A stretch of 64,000 nt of DNA, taken from NCBI GenBank assembly GCA_963833505.1, contig CAWHYG010000007.1, forward strand, positions 1,860,001 to 1,924,000, given 5' to 3'. Each line of letters begins with the position of its first letter. Position 1 is the stretch's first letter. Source of the stretch: CAWHYG01 sp963833505. GTDB lineage: Bacteria > Eisenbacteria > RBG-16-71-46 > CAIMUX01. Positions 42,605 to 51,499 of this stretch are shown piece by piece. The notes under the pieces are model-generated. The model searched no databases, had not been told where the DNA came from, and saw nothing but the letters and a program-made list of their open reading frames with translations. A program made the translations under genes and the position numbers.

Positions 42605-42640
42605 AACCCCCTGGCGTCCAACCCGCCAGGGGGTTTCTTT
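42605..42640 (+). terminator. Strong intrinsic terminator
   Basis: AACCCCCTGGCG pairs with CGCCAGGGGGTT (12 bp, 7-base loop), followed by TCTTT. It ends the transcript that carries the micro-ORF. Confidence 0.8.
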
Positions 42641-42769
42641 CGCAGGCCGCTGCCACAATATGCATCCAAATCATACAATATTGCCGGCTCATGGCCCGCC
42701 CCGACGCCGCGAGATTCACCATCGGGCTCGCCCGGCGGTTCATCTTCTTTCACCCAGCGCGAATTGACC

Positions 42770-42798
42770 TTGACGGCCTCAGTGAATAGAACTATACT
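42770..42798 (+). promoter_or_regulatory. Near-consensus sigma70 promoter
   Basis: TTGACG (42770-42775) and TATACT (42793-42798) are separated by exactly 17 bases. It faces the secreted protein gene at 43098 and implies an untranslated leader of roughly 290 bases, which could hold a regulatory element. Confidence 0.7.
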
Positions 42799-43097
42799 TC
42801 ATTTCGTCTAAGGAGCATGGTGGAACGCGCAGATCCGGAGGAAAAGAAAGCGTCTCTCGCTATTGGTGGGGTTTTGATTTCGAAAGATTGCCCGGCCGTC
42901 TGAACTCGCGAGTTGATCTCGCCCCTTCAGAACGGAACGAGCCCAAGAGTTAGAGGATTTCCAGGAAAGGTGGTGATGCCGCGTCAGGAAAAATCCCTGG
43001 GGAGGTTGGGTGGGACGTGTATGAGGGGGAAGGAAGCAACGCGATTTCCTTTCCATCGGTCAATCTAGATTTCTCGCTCCAAGGAGGTTCGCTTCTC
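42799..43097 (+). other. Long 5' leader of the secreted WGxIK protein gene
   Basis: About 290 transcribed bases precede the start. It contains a 28-codon open frame (42817-42903) whose ATG is too close to TAAGGAG (one base), and several purine-rich stretches. No known riboswitch was recognised. Confidence 0.35.
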
Positions 43098-43818
43098 ATG
43101 AAGAAACTGTCAATGCTGTTCGCCCTCTTGGGCGTTGTCGCGCTCGTGAGCGGCGCTCTGGCCGTCTCTCCGGCTCATCAGACCGGCAAGGGCGTGGGCA
43201 TCATCACTCCGCACTCTGGCGACACGAATCCGTGCTCGGGCTCGACCTTCCTGCTGAATGCGGACGGCAGCTACGAGAACGGCTTCACCTGGTGGTACGG
43301 CGGTCAGGTGGCTCCGTACTACGGCGCCTTCGCGGAAGGCTACTCCGCGACTGGTACCGTTTGCGGTCAGAATGTGGGCGATCACGACCGAGTCTGGCAT
43401 GTATCTGGGCCAGAAGGCCGACGCCTACCTTTGGAATTCCGACGGCAACAACCCGACCAGCGTCATCAACGTCGACTACGGCATGACCGTTTCGACGCCG
43501 GCGATCTGGCCGAGCTTCACGCTTGCCGACATCAACACGACGGACGAAGTGGGCCCGGGCAACTTCTTCGTCGGTTACTGGGGTGAGTGGCCGGGCGCGA
43601 TCGCCGGCTGGTTCATCGGCGCTGACCTCGACGGCTTCGGCGGCATGCCTCGGACGAACATCGCCCCCGGCATCGGCTACCCGACTGGCTGGAACAACGT
43701 TTCCATCATTTGGGGTCCGACCCAGGCCATCGGTCTCGGTGCTTACGTCATGGTAAGTCCCCCGCCTCCGGTTCCGGTCGAGAACAAGACCTGGGGCCAG
43801 ATCAAGAACCTCTACTAA
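43098..43818 (+). CDS. Secreted beta-rich protein with WGxIKxxY C-terminus, frameshifted
   Basis: ATG 43098 follows AAGGAGG with a 10-base spacer. A signal peptide (MKKLSMLFALLGVVALVSG) precedes an aromatic, Gly/Asn-rich beta domain. The first frame is plausible through ATGTVCG. From about 43365 the natural sequence continues in the +1 frame (WAITTESGMYLGQKADAYLW...). The span is 3n+1, so one base appears to be extra. The protein has about 239 residues after correction. After a Pro-rich linker it ends NKTWGQIKNLY, the same terminal pattern as the Cys-rich protein at 14466. Function is unknown. A strong promoter, long leader and strong terminator suggest high expression. Confidence 0.7.
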
Positions 43819-43860
43819 TCCAACGTAGAGACGCCTGACCCAACCGGTCAGGTCGTACCG

Positions 43861-43898
43861 GAGCCCCGGTTTCCAAGCGAAACCGGGGCTCTCGTGTG
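43861..43898 (+). terminator. Intrinsic terminator
   Basis: GAGCCCCGGTTTC pairs perfectly with GAAACCGGGGCTC (13 bp, 5-base loop), followed by TCGTGTG, 43 bases after the secreted-protein stop. A smaller hairpin, CCTGACC/GGTCAGG, precedes it. Confidence 0.75.
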
Positions 43899-43998
43899 TC
43901 CACGGCCGACCTGCCCGGGCGACCTTGACTTCGGAACCGCCCGAATCCAGGATAGGCGCAGCTTGCGAACGCGAAATCGAAGGAGCCGGCCGACGCCC

Positions 43999-45948
43999 AT
44001 GTCCAATCCCTCTCCCAAGACGCTCTATCGGCGCGCGCAGTTCCTGCACCTGCTCAACCGCGATCTCGAACGGTTGTCCGGCCAGCTCGACTCGTCCCGC
44101 GTCATCCGTTTCACCCTCAGGAGGCTCGGCGAGGAGCTGAAGGCCGATCTCGTCGTGCAGGTCGATGTGCGCCGTGCCGACCGCAGCTTGGAGCGACCGT
44201 ACATACTCAGTTTGACTCCCCGCGGAGGCCGATTCCTGAAGGCGCAGCCGGCCGTGGATGTCCGCGCGGCGCCGGCAGGCGACGCAGGGGACCCGGCCAC
44301 CGGCGTTCCCGCGACCCGGGCCGGCGACGCGACGCGCCCGGACACCGGCGTTCCCGCGGCGCCGGACGGCGAAGAGCCGCGCCCGACCCTCGGCTCGTCG
44401 AACGACTTGTTCAACGAGCCGTTTCTCCAGGCCTGCCGCACCTTCCTGGCACGACCGCTTGGGCCGGTCCAACCGGACGCCCTGCTCCTCAAGGTGGAAA
44501 TCGAGGATCGCCCCGTGGCCATTCTCTGCTTCCGGCGGCCGAGCAAGGCGTTCTCGCGCACCGAAACCGAGTTCGGGCGGGAAGCCGCGGCCATCCTGTC
44601 GCAGAACCTTCGCCAGCGCGAACGCGAACGGGTCGATTCGCTGAAGGAGCGGATCTACGCCAAGATCCTGTCCGAGAACCGGCCCCAGGACGTCCTCTAC
44701 CAGATCATCCACGGGCTCAAACGGCTCCTCCAGTACGACCACGGCGCGGCCGTCCTTCTCCTGGACCGCGAGGCCACCGAGCTGTCCTTCCAGGCGGAGT
44801 CCATCGCCTGGACCAAGGCCAAATCCGATCGGATCGGGCGTCGCATCCCTCTCGACGCCGAGGCTCGCGCCTGGCTCGACCAACCGCGCCCGCCTCTGCT
44901 GCTCAGGGCGGGCGAGCCCGAGGCCGGCGCCCTCGAGCTTCCACGGTCCTTGCTGGCGCCTCTGACGGAGCCCACCGAAGACGCGCCTCGTTTCCGGGGA
45001 ATGATCGTCGGAACGCTCCGGCATCGCTCGGACGCTCTCGGCATCCTGCAGATCCGCAGCCGGAGCGCCGCGGCGTTCAACGCCGCCGATCTCCGGATCC
45101 TCGAGGAGCTGCTGCCGCTCGCCTCGGTCACTCTGTACAACTCGACCATGTACAAGACGCAGCACGATCTGCTGGTGTCGGCCGAGCGGAAAAACGCGCT
45201 GGCCGACCTGGCCCGCGCCATCTCCCACGATCTCAACAACGCCTTCGGCGTGATTCTGCCGCTTCTCCAGACGCTGCGCCGCGACATGGCCGAGGGACCG
45301 GCCCGGCCGGAGCAGCTGGCGCGCGATCTCGAGGTGATCGAGCACTACGCCCGGATGAGCGCGCGGATCTTCCAGGGACTACTCTCCGCCTCCCAGGGAG
45401 CGACGGAACCGGCGCGCTGGACCGATCTCAACGGGATCCTCGAGGGGATCCTCCGCATGCTCGGGCCGAGCCTGGAGGCTCAGGGCATCCGCTCCTACCG
45501 CGAGCTGATGCCCCGCCCGCCGACCGTCTTTCTCCGTCGCGGCGAGATGGAACGGCTGTTCCTCAATCTGATCTACAACGCCCGGGACGCGATGCCGAAG
45601 GGCGGCGCTCTGACCTTGCGGACGCAGCCGGAAGGAGCGGGGATGCGCCTGGACGTGATCGACACGGGCGAAGGGATCCCGGACGAGATCAGGAAGCGGA
45701 TCTTCGAGCCGTTCTTCACCACCAAGGCCTCCGGCTCGGGACTCGGCCTGGATATCAGCCGGTCGATCGTCTGGGACTATGACGGCCGGCTCGAGCTCGA
45801 CTCCACTCCCGGCCACGGCACGAGAGTCAGCGTGTGGCTGCCCCGGCTGGCCGAGCGCCTGAGGCCGGAGGCGGAACGCGCCACGCCGGGCGCGCCCCTG
45901 CCGCCCCCGGAGCCCAACGTGCCGGCGACGGCCGAGGGCCCGCGATGA
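43999..45948 (+). CDS. GAF-domain sensor histidine kinase
   Basis: A 649-residue soluble kinase. Two GAF-like domains (about 30-205 and 225-385) surround a coiled linker. The first is interrupted by a low-complexity insert of GDATRPDTGVPA-like units (residues 90-130). The kinase core has the H-box LARAISHDLNNAFGV with phospho-acceptor H410, the N-box LFLNLIYNARDAMPKGG, the G1 box DTGEGIPDEI and the G2 box GSGLGLDISRSI. No membrane helices are present, so it senses a cytoplasmic signal. Its stop overlaps the start of the receiver-phosphatase gene as ATGA, so the two probably form a signalling pair. Confidence 0.9.
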   Translation: MSNPSPKTLYRRAQFLHLLNRDLERLSGQLDSSRVIRFTLRRLGEELKADLVVQVDVRRADRSLERPYILSLTPRGGRFLKAQPAVDVRAAPAGDAGDPATGVPATRAGDATRPDTGVPAAPDGEEPRPTLGSSNDLFNEPFLQACRTFLARPLGPVQPDALLLKVEIEDRPVAILCFRRPSKAFSRTETEFGREAAAILSQNLRQRERERVDSLKERIYAKILSENRPQDVLYQIIHGLKRLLQYDHGAAVLLLDREATELSFQAESIAWTKAKSDRIGRRIPLDAEARAWLDQPRPPLLLRAGEPEAGALELPRSLLAPLTEPTEDAPRFRGMIVGTLRHRSDALGILQIRSRSAAAFNAADLRILEELLPLASVTLYNSTMYKTQHDLLVSAERKNALADLARAISHDLNNAFGVILPLLQTLRRDMAEGPARPEQLARDLEVIEHYARMSARIFQGLLSASQGATEPARWTDLNGILEGILRMLGPSLEAQGIRSYRELMPRPPTVFLRRGEMERLFLNLIYNARDAMPKGGALTLRTQPEGAGMRLDVIDTGEGIPDEIRKRIFEPFFTTKASGSGLGLDISRSIVWDYDGRLELDSTPGHGTRVSVWLPRLAERLRPEAERATPGAPLPPPEPNVPATAEGPR

Positions 45949-47399
45949 GCGCAGACGAGAGCCCCGGCCACCCCCCGCAGTCTCCCGGCCGCCACCGTCC
46001 CGACGATCCGGAAGCCCGCCCGGCGGTGCTCAACCTCAGCGCTCTGCCCGTCGGGCCGGGGGAACGCCGGCGGGTTCTGGTCGTCGACGACGAGCCGGGC
46101 ATGCGCTACATGGCGCGCCGCGCGCTCGAGCCCCGGTTCGAGGTCACGGAGGCGGAAAGCGGGGAAGAAGCCCTGCGCATCCTCGAGTCCCGGGCCTTTC
46201 ACGTCGCCATCGTCGACGTGCGGCTTCCGGGCATCTCCGGCCTGGATCTTCTGTCGGCGCTCAAGGCGGTGTCGCCGTCGATCGACGTGATCGTCATGAC
46301 GGGGAGCGCGGTCGACACCGATGAGGCCCTCGAGTGGGCCATCCGCCGAAAGGCGTTCTTCTTTCTCCGGAAGCCCTTCCCTGTCACGGTGCTCGAGACC
46401 CTGGTCGAGCGGGTCGCCGAGACCCAGGACCTCGAGGAGCGGCTGGTGGGCTACGCCCGGGCGCTCGAGCGGGCGCTCGAAAACGCCCGGATCTTCCAGA
46501 GGCGGTTGCTTCCCCCATCGCCCTGGAACCGTCCCGACCTGCGGATCGCCTCGAACTACCGGGCCAGCGAGCGGCTCTCCGGCGACTTCTTCGACTACTG
46601 GGAGCTGTCCGGACGCGGAAGCGCGATCGTCATCGCGGACGTCATGGGACACGGCCCGTCGGCCGCCATGGTCACCGGAATCGTGAAGAGCCAGCTCCGC
46701 CGCCTGGCGGATGAGATCGCGGATCCGGGCGAGGTGCTGACGGCCCTGGAAGAGGAGCTGACCCGGATCGCCCTGCCCTCGTTCCTGACCGCGCTCTTGA
46801 TCTTCGACCGTCCCGATCAGGGCGTCATCGAATACGCCGGAGCCGGCCATGCGCCCGGCCTGTTGTTGCCCCCTGGAGCCTTGAGCGGCTCATCGGCCGG
46901 CCCGCCGGCCGCCCCCGTCCCGCCGCAGGCGGTTTCCCCATCTTCGGAGCCCGCGGCAGGGCCGGCGATCGCGAGCGGCGCGGGACTTGAACAAGCCGGC
47001 GCGTCGAGGACCGTGAATCCCCCGTTCTTCACGCTGGTCTCGCGGGACATTCCCATCAACACCGGGCTGCCGATCCCCCTCCGGACCGCGACGACCCTGA
47101 CACGGAGTCCCGGAAGCCGGTTGCTCCTCTTCACCGACGGTTACTCCGAAGCCCGCAACCGGGCCGGCATGGCGTTCGATGGAATGGACGGAGGCTCCCT
47201 GGAGATGTTGGAGCCCGGAGGCGGACCGACCATGCTGTCGTTCACACTCGGATCGCCGTTTGCCGCCGCGGCCTTCGCGGCGCTCTCGGCTTCATCTCCG
47301 GAGGCCGGAATCCACACCTTCGAGCAGGCCTGGGAAACCTTCACCGAAGGCACGATCCAGGATGATGACCGTGCGGCGGTGCTGGCCTGGATCTTGTGA
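45945..47399 (+). CDS. Response regulator with SpoIIE-type PP2C phosphatase output
   Basis: A 484-residue protein. The receiver domain (about 43-160) has VLVVDDEPG, the phospho-acceptor in VAIVDVRLPG (D91) and K in FFFLRKPFP. A short coiled linker follows (LVGYARALERALENARIFQRRLLP), then the SpoIIE phosphatase: SGDFFDYW, VIADVMGHGPSAAMVTGIV, YAGAGHAPG, LLLFTDGYSEARN and DDRAAVLAWIL. A Pro/Ala/Ser-rich insertion (about residues 305-355) interrupts the phosphatase. RsbU-like proteins dephosphorylate anti-sigma antagonists, so this pair may control a partner-switching stress response; no antagonist gene lies nearby. Confidence 0.9.
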   Translation: MSADESPGHPPQSPGRHRPDDPEARPAVLNLSALPVGPGERRRVLVVDDEPGMRYMARRALEPRFEVTEAESGEEALRILESRAFHVAIVDVRLPGISGLDLLSALKAVSPSIDVIVMTGSAVDTDEALEWAIRRKAFFFLRKPFPVTVLETLVERVAETQDLEERLVGYARALERALENARIFQRRLLPPSPWNRPDLRIASNYRASERLSGDFFDYWELSGRGSAIVIADVMGHGPSAAMVTGIVKSQLRRLADEIADPGEVLTALEEELTRIALPSFLTALLIFDRPDQGVIEYAGAGHAPGLLLPPGALSGSSAGPPAAPVPPQAVSPSSEPAAGPAIASGAGLEQAGASRTVNPPFFTLVSRDIPINTGLPIPLRTATTLTRSPGSRLLLFTDGYSEARNRAGMAFDGMDGGSLEMLEPGGGPTMLSFTLGSPFAAAAFAALSASSPEAGIHTFEQAWETFTEGTIQDDDRAAVLAWIL

Positions 47400-47516
47400 G
47401 CATCGGTCCCGGTTGCGGGGCCCGGACATCCAGCGTCACGTCAGAATTTGCGTCTCGCTTCAGGCGGATCTTCCTGCCCCTTGGCCAGACGGCTTTTCCT
47501 TTCTTTTCGGCCGTCA

Positions 47517-47528
47517 ATCCCGTATAAT
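47517..47528 (+). promoter_or_regulatory. ATCCCGTATAAT promoter motif upstream of the subtilase gene
   Basis: A perfect -10 TATAAT (47523-47528) within the 12-base string also found at 31579-31590, 106 bases before the start at 47634. The -35 region (TTTCTT around 47500) is poor, so an extended -10 or activator may compensate. Confidence 0.5.
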
Positions 47529-47633
47529 CTCATTGGCTCATGGAACGCCCGGCGGAGCTGCTCGCGGCTCCGGTCGATCGGCGGCGTTGCCCTCATGGAA
47601 TCATCGAACCTGCAGCATTGAGGAGGCACTCAA

Positions 47634-50579
47634 ATGGCATTCACGCGCCTGCCGGCCCCGGAGCGATCACGCTCATCGACGGGGTTCCGGCCCGGCCGGA
47701 CGTTCGTTCTGGCCGTTCTTTCCGTGGCCCTGCTCTCGGCAGCGGCGCCCGCGGCCTTTGCGGGCCGGCTCCATCCGGGAGTTCAGGCCGAGTTGGCCAA
47801 GCTCGGAATGACCGACCAGGCCACCGTGCTCTTCATCATGAAAAGCCAGGCCAACATCCCCGCCCTCAACAACGCGCTCAAGATCGAGCACGCCACGAGG
47901 AAGGACCGCCACTTCCGGGTCGTCACGACGCTTCAAGACGTGGCCCGGGAGAGCCAGGCTCCGTTCCTGGCCGAGTTGAGGGCCCGGACGGCCAAGGGTG
48001 ACGTCGCCGGCTTCACCGCCCACTGGATCATGAACCTGGTGGTGGTGCGCGCCACGCGCGCCGCGATCGAGGAACTCGCCAACCGGCCGGACGTCGACGT
48101 GGTCGAGCCCAACTTCCAGCCCGTCCTGATCAAGGACATCGGCCCGCAAGGCGGCCGCGGCATCGGCGTGACTCCCGGCCTCCGGGCCATCAACGCCCCC
48201 GAGGTGTGGTACGGCCTCGGCATCATCGGCACCGGCGCCATCATTTCCAACATCGATACCGGTGTGGACGGCAACCACGTGGCCCTCAAGGCCCGCTGGC
48301 GCGGCAACAACGGGCATCCATGGCAGGAGTGCTGGCTCGACGTGCTGGGCACGAACACCCAGTACCCGAACGACGGCTACGGCCACGGCACGCACACGAT
48401 GGGCACCATGACCGGCCTCGGCGCCACCACCCAGGACTCCATCGGCGTGGCCTGGGGAGCCGAGTGGATCGCGTCCAACGCCATCAATCAGGGCGTTGGG
48501 CCGGAGTTCGACAACGATGTCGTCACGAGCTTCGAGTGGATCGCCGATCCGGACGGGAATCCCAACACGGTCGACGACGTGCCGGACGTATGCCAGAACT
48601 CCTGGGGCATCAACGAGGGCTTCGGCTACAACTACACGGATTGCGACACTCGCTGGTGGCAGTGCATCGACGACGCCGAAGCGGCCGGCGTCATCGTGAC
48701 CTTCTCCGCGGGCAACGAGGGACCGGGCGCCGGGACGCTGCGCTCCCCGGCCGACCGTGCCACCACCACGCTCAATTGCTTCTCGGTGGGCGCGGTGGAC
48801 GCAACCGACTACAACTGGCCCTATCCGATCGCCGACTTCTCCAGCCGCGGCCCGAGCGGCTGCAAGGGCGTGCCACCCGAGAACCTGATCAAGCCGGAGG
48901 TTGCGGCCCCCGGATACCAGGTCTACTCCTCCTATCCCGGCAACCAGTACGAGTACATGAGCGGCACCTCCATGGCCGGCCCGCACGTGGCCGGAACCCT
49001 GGCGCTCATGCGCTCGGCCAACCCCGACCTCGACGTCGATTCGGCCAAGCAGATCCTGCTCGACACGGCGCGGGATGAGGGCGACACCGGCGAAGACAAC
49101 ACCTACGGCTGGGGCTTCATCGACGCCTATCAGGCAGTCCTGCACGCCCTCGTCGGATACGGCACGATCTCCGGCCGGGTGACCAACGCCAGCAACGGCG
49201 GCAACCCGCTGGCCGGCGCCACCGTCACGGTTGTGGAGCTCAACAAGTCCTTCACCACGGACTCCAACGGCAACTACTCGGGCATGATCCAGCACGGCAC
49301 CTACACGGTCGAGGCCAGCCTTGACGGGTTCCAGACGCTGGTGGTTCCGAACGTCGTGGTCAACGCCAGCCAGGTCACCGAGCAGGACTTCGGGCTGCTC
49401 GACAACTCGCCGCCGGCGATCAGCGGCACGATCTACCCGAGCTCGGTCATCCATCTGGGCGACGCCCTGGTGATCAAGTCGACCATCACCGACTTCAGCA
49501 ACATCGCCACGAAGGAAGTGGTCTATCGCGTCAACGGCGGGGACTTCACCGCCGTTCCGATGACCGCGACCATCGCGCCCAACCAATATCAGGGCATGAT
49601 CCCCGGACAGCCGTGGGGCACCAACGTCGACTTCTACGTCCACGCGGTGGACGTGGCAGGCAACGCCGCGGTCGATCCGCCGGGCGCGCCGGCCAACCTC
49701 TATCACATCCTGGTTCAGCAGGCTTACTTCACCGACAACTTCGAGAGCGACCGGGGTTGGATCCCGTTCCAGAAGAGCGACACCCAGAATGGGCGTTGGG
49801 CCCGCTGGGATCCGATCGGGCAGCAGTACCAGGGCCAGCAGACAGAGCCGGTCGGGGACCATACTCCGCTTCCGGGAACCATGTGCTACAACACCGGCGA
49901 GGACAACACCCCGAACGATCCGGAAGGGTCGGACGTCGATAACGGCTCGGTCACCCTGACCTCGCCGGTGATCGATCTCCACCACGCCCAGACCGCTCAG
50001 GTCACATACTCGCGCTGGTTCGCCTTCGTGGGAGCCGGGAACGCGTCCTGGACCGCCCAGGTCAGCAACGACAACGGCACGACCTGGACCACGTTCGAGA
50101 CGCTGACCGCCAACACGAACAGCTGGAACCAGTTCACCTACCAGCTCGACGGCAAGATCCAGCTCAGGGCGCAGATGGTGTTCCGCTTCATCGTCTACGC
50201 ATCGCAGAGCACGGGCCAGGTCGTGGAAGGCGCGCTGGATGACTTCGCCGTCCAGGGCATTCCGGTGCCGGCCACCTCGGTCGACCAGCCTGCGCTGCCG
50301 GCGCAGACCGTTCTGCTCGCGAACGAGCCGAACCCGTTCACCGGCGAGACCACCATCCGGTACTCGCTCGCCGCGAACGCTTCGGCCAATCTCGCGATCT
50401 ATGACCCCAGCGGACGGCTCGTGCGGACGCTGGTCTCCGGCCAGGTTCCGGCGGGCGTGCATGCCGCGGTCTGGGACGGCCGGGACGAGGCGGGCAATCG
50501 CGCCGCCGCAGGCGTGTACTTCTACTCGCTGAAGACGGCGGGCGTCGAGTCGCGCCAGAAGCTGCTGTTGGTCCGATAG
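47634..50579 (+). CDS. Large secreted subtilisin-like protease with CarboxypepD-reg and sorting domains
   Basis: A 981-residue protein. It has a signal peptide (FVLAVLSVALLSAAAPAAFA), an inhibitor-type propeptide to about residue 165, and an S8 catalytic domain with Asp in NIDTGVDG (D208), His in GHGTHTMGT (H251), Asn in FSAGNEGPG and Ser in MSGTSMAGPHVAG. A carboxypeptidase-regulatory-like domain follows (ISGRVTNASNGG...GTYTVEA), then a beta-sandwich near 700-860 (FTDNFESDRGW...). The FlgD-Ig-like module (NEPNPFTGETTIRYSL, VWDGRDEAGNRAAAGVYFYSL) ends in RQKLLLVR. GAGGAGGCACTCAA precedes ATG 47634. It is probably exported to the cell surface or medium for protein degradation. Confidence 0.93.
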   Translation: MAFTRLPAPERSRSSTGFRPGRTFVLAVLSVALLSAAAPAAFAGRLHPGVQAELAKLGMTDQATVLFIMKSQANIPALNNALKIEHATRKDRHFRVVTTLQDVARESQAPFLAELRARTAKGDVAGFTAHWIMNLVVVRATRAAIEELANRPDVDVVEPNFQPVLIKDIGPQGGRGIGVTPGLRAINAPEVWYGLGIIGTGAIISNIDTGVDGNHVALKARWRGNNGHPWQECWLDVLGTNTQYPNDGYGHGTHTMGTMTGLGATTQDSIGVAWGAEWIASNAINQGVGPEFDNDVVTSFEWIADPDGNPNTVDDVPDVCQNSWGINEGFGYNYTDCDTRWWQCIDDAEAAGVIVTFSAGNEGPGAGTLRSPADRATTTLNCFSVGAVDATDYNWPYPIADFSSRGPSGCKGVPPENLIKPEVAAPGYQVYSSYPGNQYEYMSGTSMAGPHVAGTLALMRSANPDLDVDSAKQILLDTARDEGDTGEDNTYGWGFIDAYQAVLHALVGYGTISGRVTNASNGGNPLAGATVTVVELNKSFTTDSNGNYSGMIQHGTYTVEASLDGFQTLVVPNVVVNASQVTEQDFGLLDNSPPAISGTIYPSSVIHLGDALVIKSTITDFSNIATKEVVYRVNGGDFTAVPMTATIAPNQYQGMIPGQPWGTNVDFYVHAVDVAGNAAVDPPGAPANLYHILVQQAYFTDNFESDRGWIPFQKSDTQNGRWARWDPIGQQYQGQQTEPVGDHTPLPGTMCYNTGEDNTPNDPEGSDVDNGSVTLTSPVIDLHHAQTAQVTYSRWFAFVGAGNASWTAQVSNDNGTTWTTFETLTANTNSWNQFTYQLDGKIQLRAQMVFRFIVYASQSTGQVVEGALDDFAVQGIPVPATSVDQPALPAQTVLLANEPNPFTGETTIRYSLAANASANLAIYDPSGRLVRTLVSGQVPAGVHAAVWDGRDEAGNRAAAGVYFYSLKTAGVESRQKLLLVR

Positions 50580-50977
50580 CGGCTTCGCTTTCTGACTTCA
50601 GCTTTCGTGAGACGGGAGGCGGAGAGGGCCCGGGCCTTCTCCGCCTCTCCTACTTTTCTGGCTTCGGATTGCCCCCGCGCTCACCGTTCGGCCCTGCGGT
50701 TCCGTGTGCCCTCGGCACTCTCCCTCCGGCCTCTGGGCGTGCCCTCCCCACCGTTCACCTCCTTGCCCAGGTAGCCTCTGCGCCCTCCTGAGCGCCCGGA
50801 CCCTGGAATCCGGTCCGTGGACACGACTCGGGATCCCCGGTAATCTCGAACTCGGGCTCAAGGTGGGCTTTGAACGGGCGATCGATCCGAAGGCCGGTTC
50901 CGGGCGGACGGATCCGGCGCTCGATTTCCCACCGGAGAGTCGATGAAGCTCGGATCCTCAGCCGCAGGAGAAAATCG
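50580..50977. other. Intergenic region
   Basis: Nearly 400 bases containing the terminator at 50614-50658. Short open frames on both strands (e.g. minus 50755-51078) show no domain or ribosome site. Nothing else was supported. Confidence 0.4.
50614..50658 (+). terminator. Intrinsic terminator of the subtilase gene
   Basis: GAGGCGGAGA pairs with TCTCCGCCTC (10 bp) with a GC-rich inner loop, followed by TACTTTTCT, 35 bases after the stop. Confidence 0.65.
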
Positions 50978-51499
50978 ATGAGGCTCGGTTTCTGGCGCCG
51001 CTTCGGAAGCGCGCCGTGGCGAACCGCGGCACTTGGGCCGGCGTTGCTCGCGCTCCTGGGCTCCGGATGCGCCGCCACGCACTGGTCCGCCCACCGGATC
51101 GACCACGGGCAGAAGATCCTTCATGAAGAATTTCCGAAGCTGCTGAACAAGGTCGATCTGCGTGCGGGAACCTTCGACGTGATCCCGGGAGCCTGGATTT
51201 CCCTGGCCGATCCCGATCGGGAGAAGTTTGTCGGCCGATGCTCCCAGGTCCGGAAGAACGCGGTCGGGAAGATCTGCGTGGCGGTCCGAGCCCGCAAAAA
51301 TCTCGTGGCCTACTACGACGGATCGGGCCCCGTCTTCATCCGCTGGCGCGGGATGGCCTTGGACGCCGGCCAAGGGACCCCGGCGGACTCCACTCACGCT
51401 CACGCGGTTCTCGCCGCGTCTCCCCCTCCTCCGCAACAGCAGGAACAGCAGCCTCCGTCGGGCCAGAAGGGAAAGCGGCGCCGGAGGAAGCAGCCATGA
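50978..51499 (+). CDS. Predicted lipoprotein of unknown function
   Basis: A 173-residue protein. A long N-terminal signal ends with the lipobox LLALLGSGC, so it is probably lipid-anchored. The mature part is compact (HRIDHGQKILHEEFPKLLNK, RCSQVRKNAVGKICVAV) and finishes with a Pro/Gln then Lys/Arg tail. GCAGGAGAAAATCG precedes ATG 50978. The stop overlaps the next start as ATGA, so the lipoprotein and the START-like protein are co-translated. No family was recognised. Confidence 0.65.
   Translation: MRLGFWRRFGSAPWRTAALGPALLALLGSGCAATHWSAHRIDHGQKILHEEFPKLLNKVDLRAGTFDVIPGAWISLADPDREKFVGRCSQVRKNAVGKICVAVRARKNLVAYYDGSGPVFIRWRGMALDAGQGTPADSTHAHAVLAASPPPPQQQEQQPPSGQKGKRRRRKQP

Noticed and set aside
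42817..42903. 28-codon leader peptide candidate in the 5' leader at 42799-43097
   Set aside because: The TAAGGAG motif is one base from the ATG, too close for efficient initiation, and the peptide has no attenuator-like codon run.
47673..50462. Very long (929-codon) minus-strand frame opposite the subtilase gene
   Set aside because: A mirror of codon bias in the GC-rich coding strand. No start signal and Val/Gly/Asp-rich composition typical of antisense frames.
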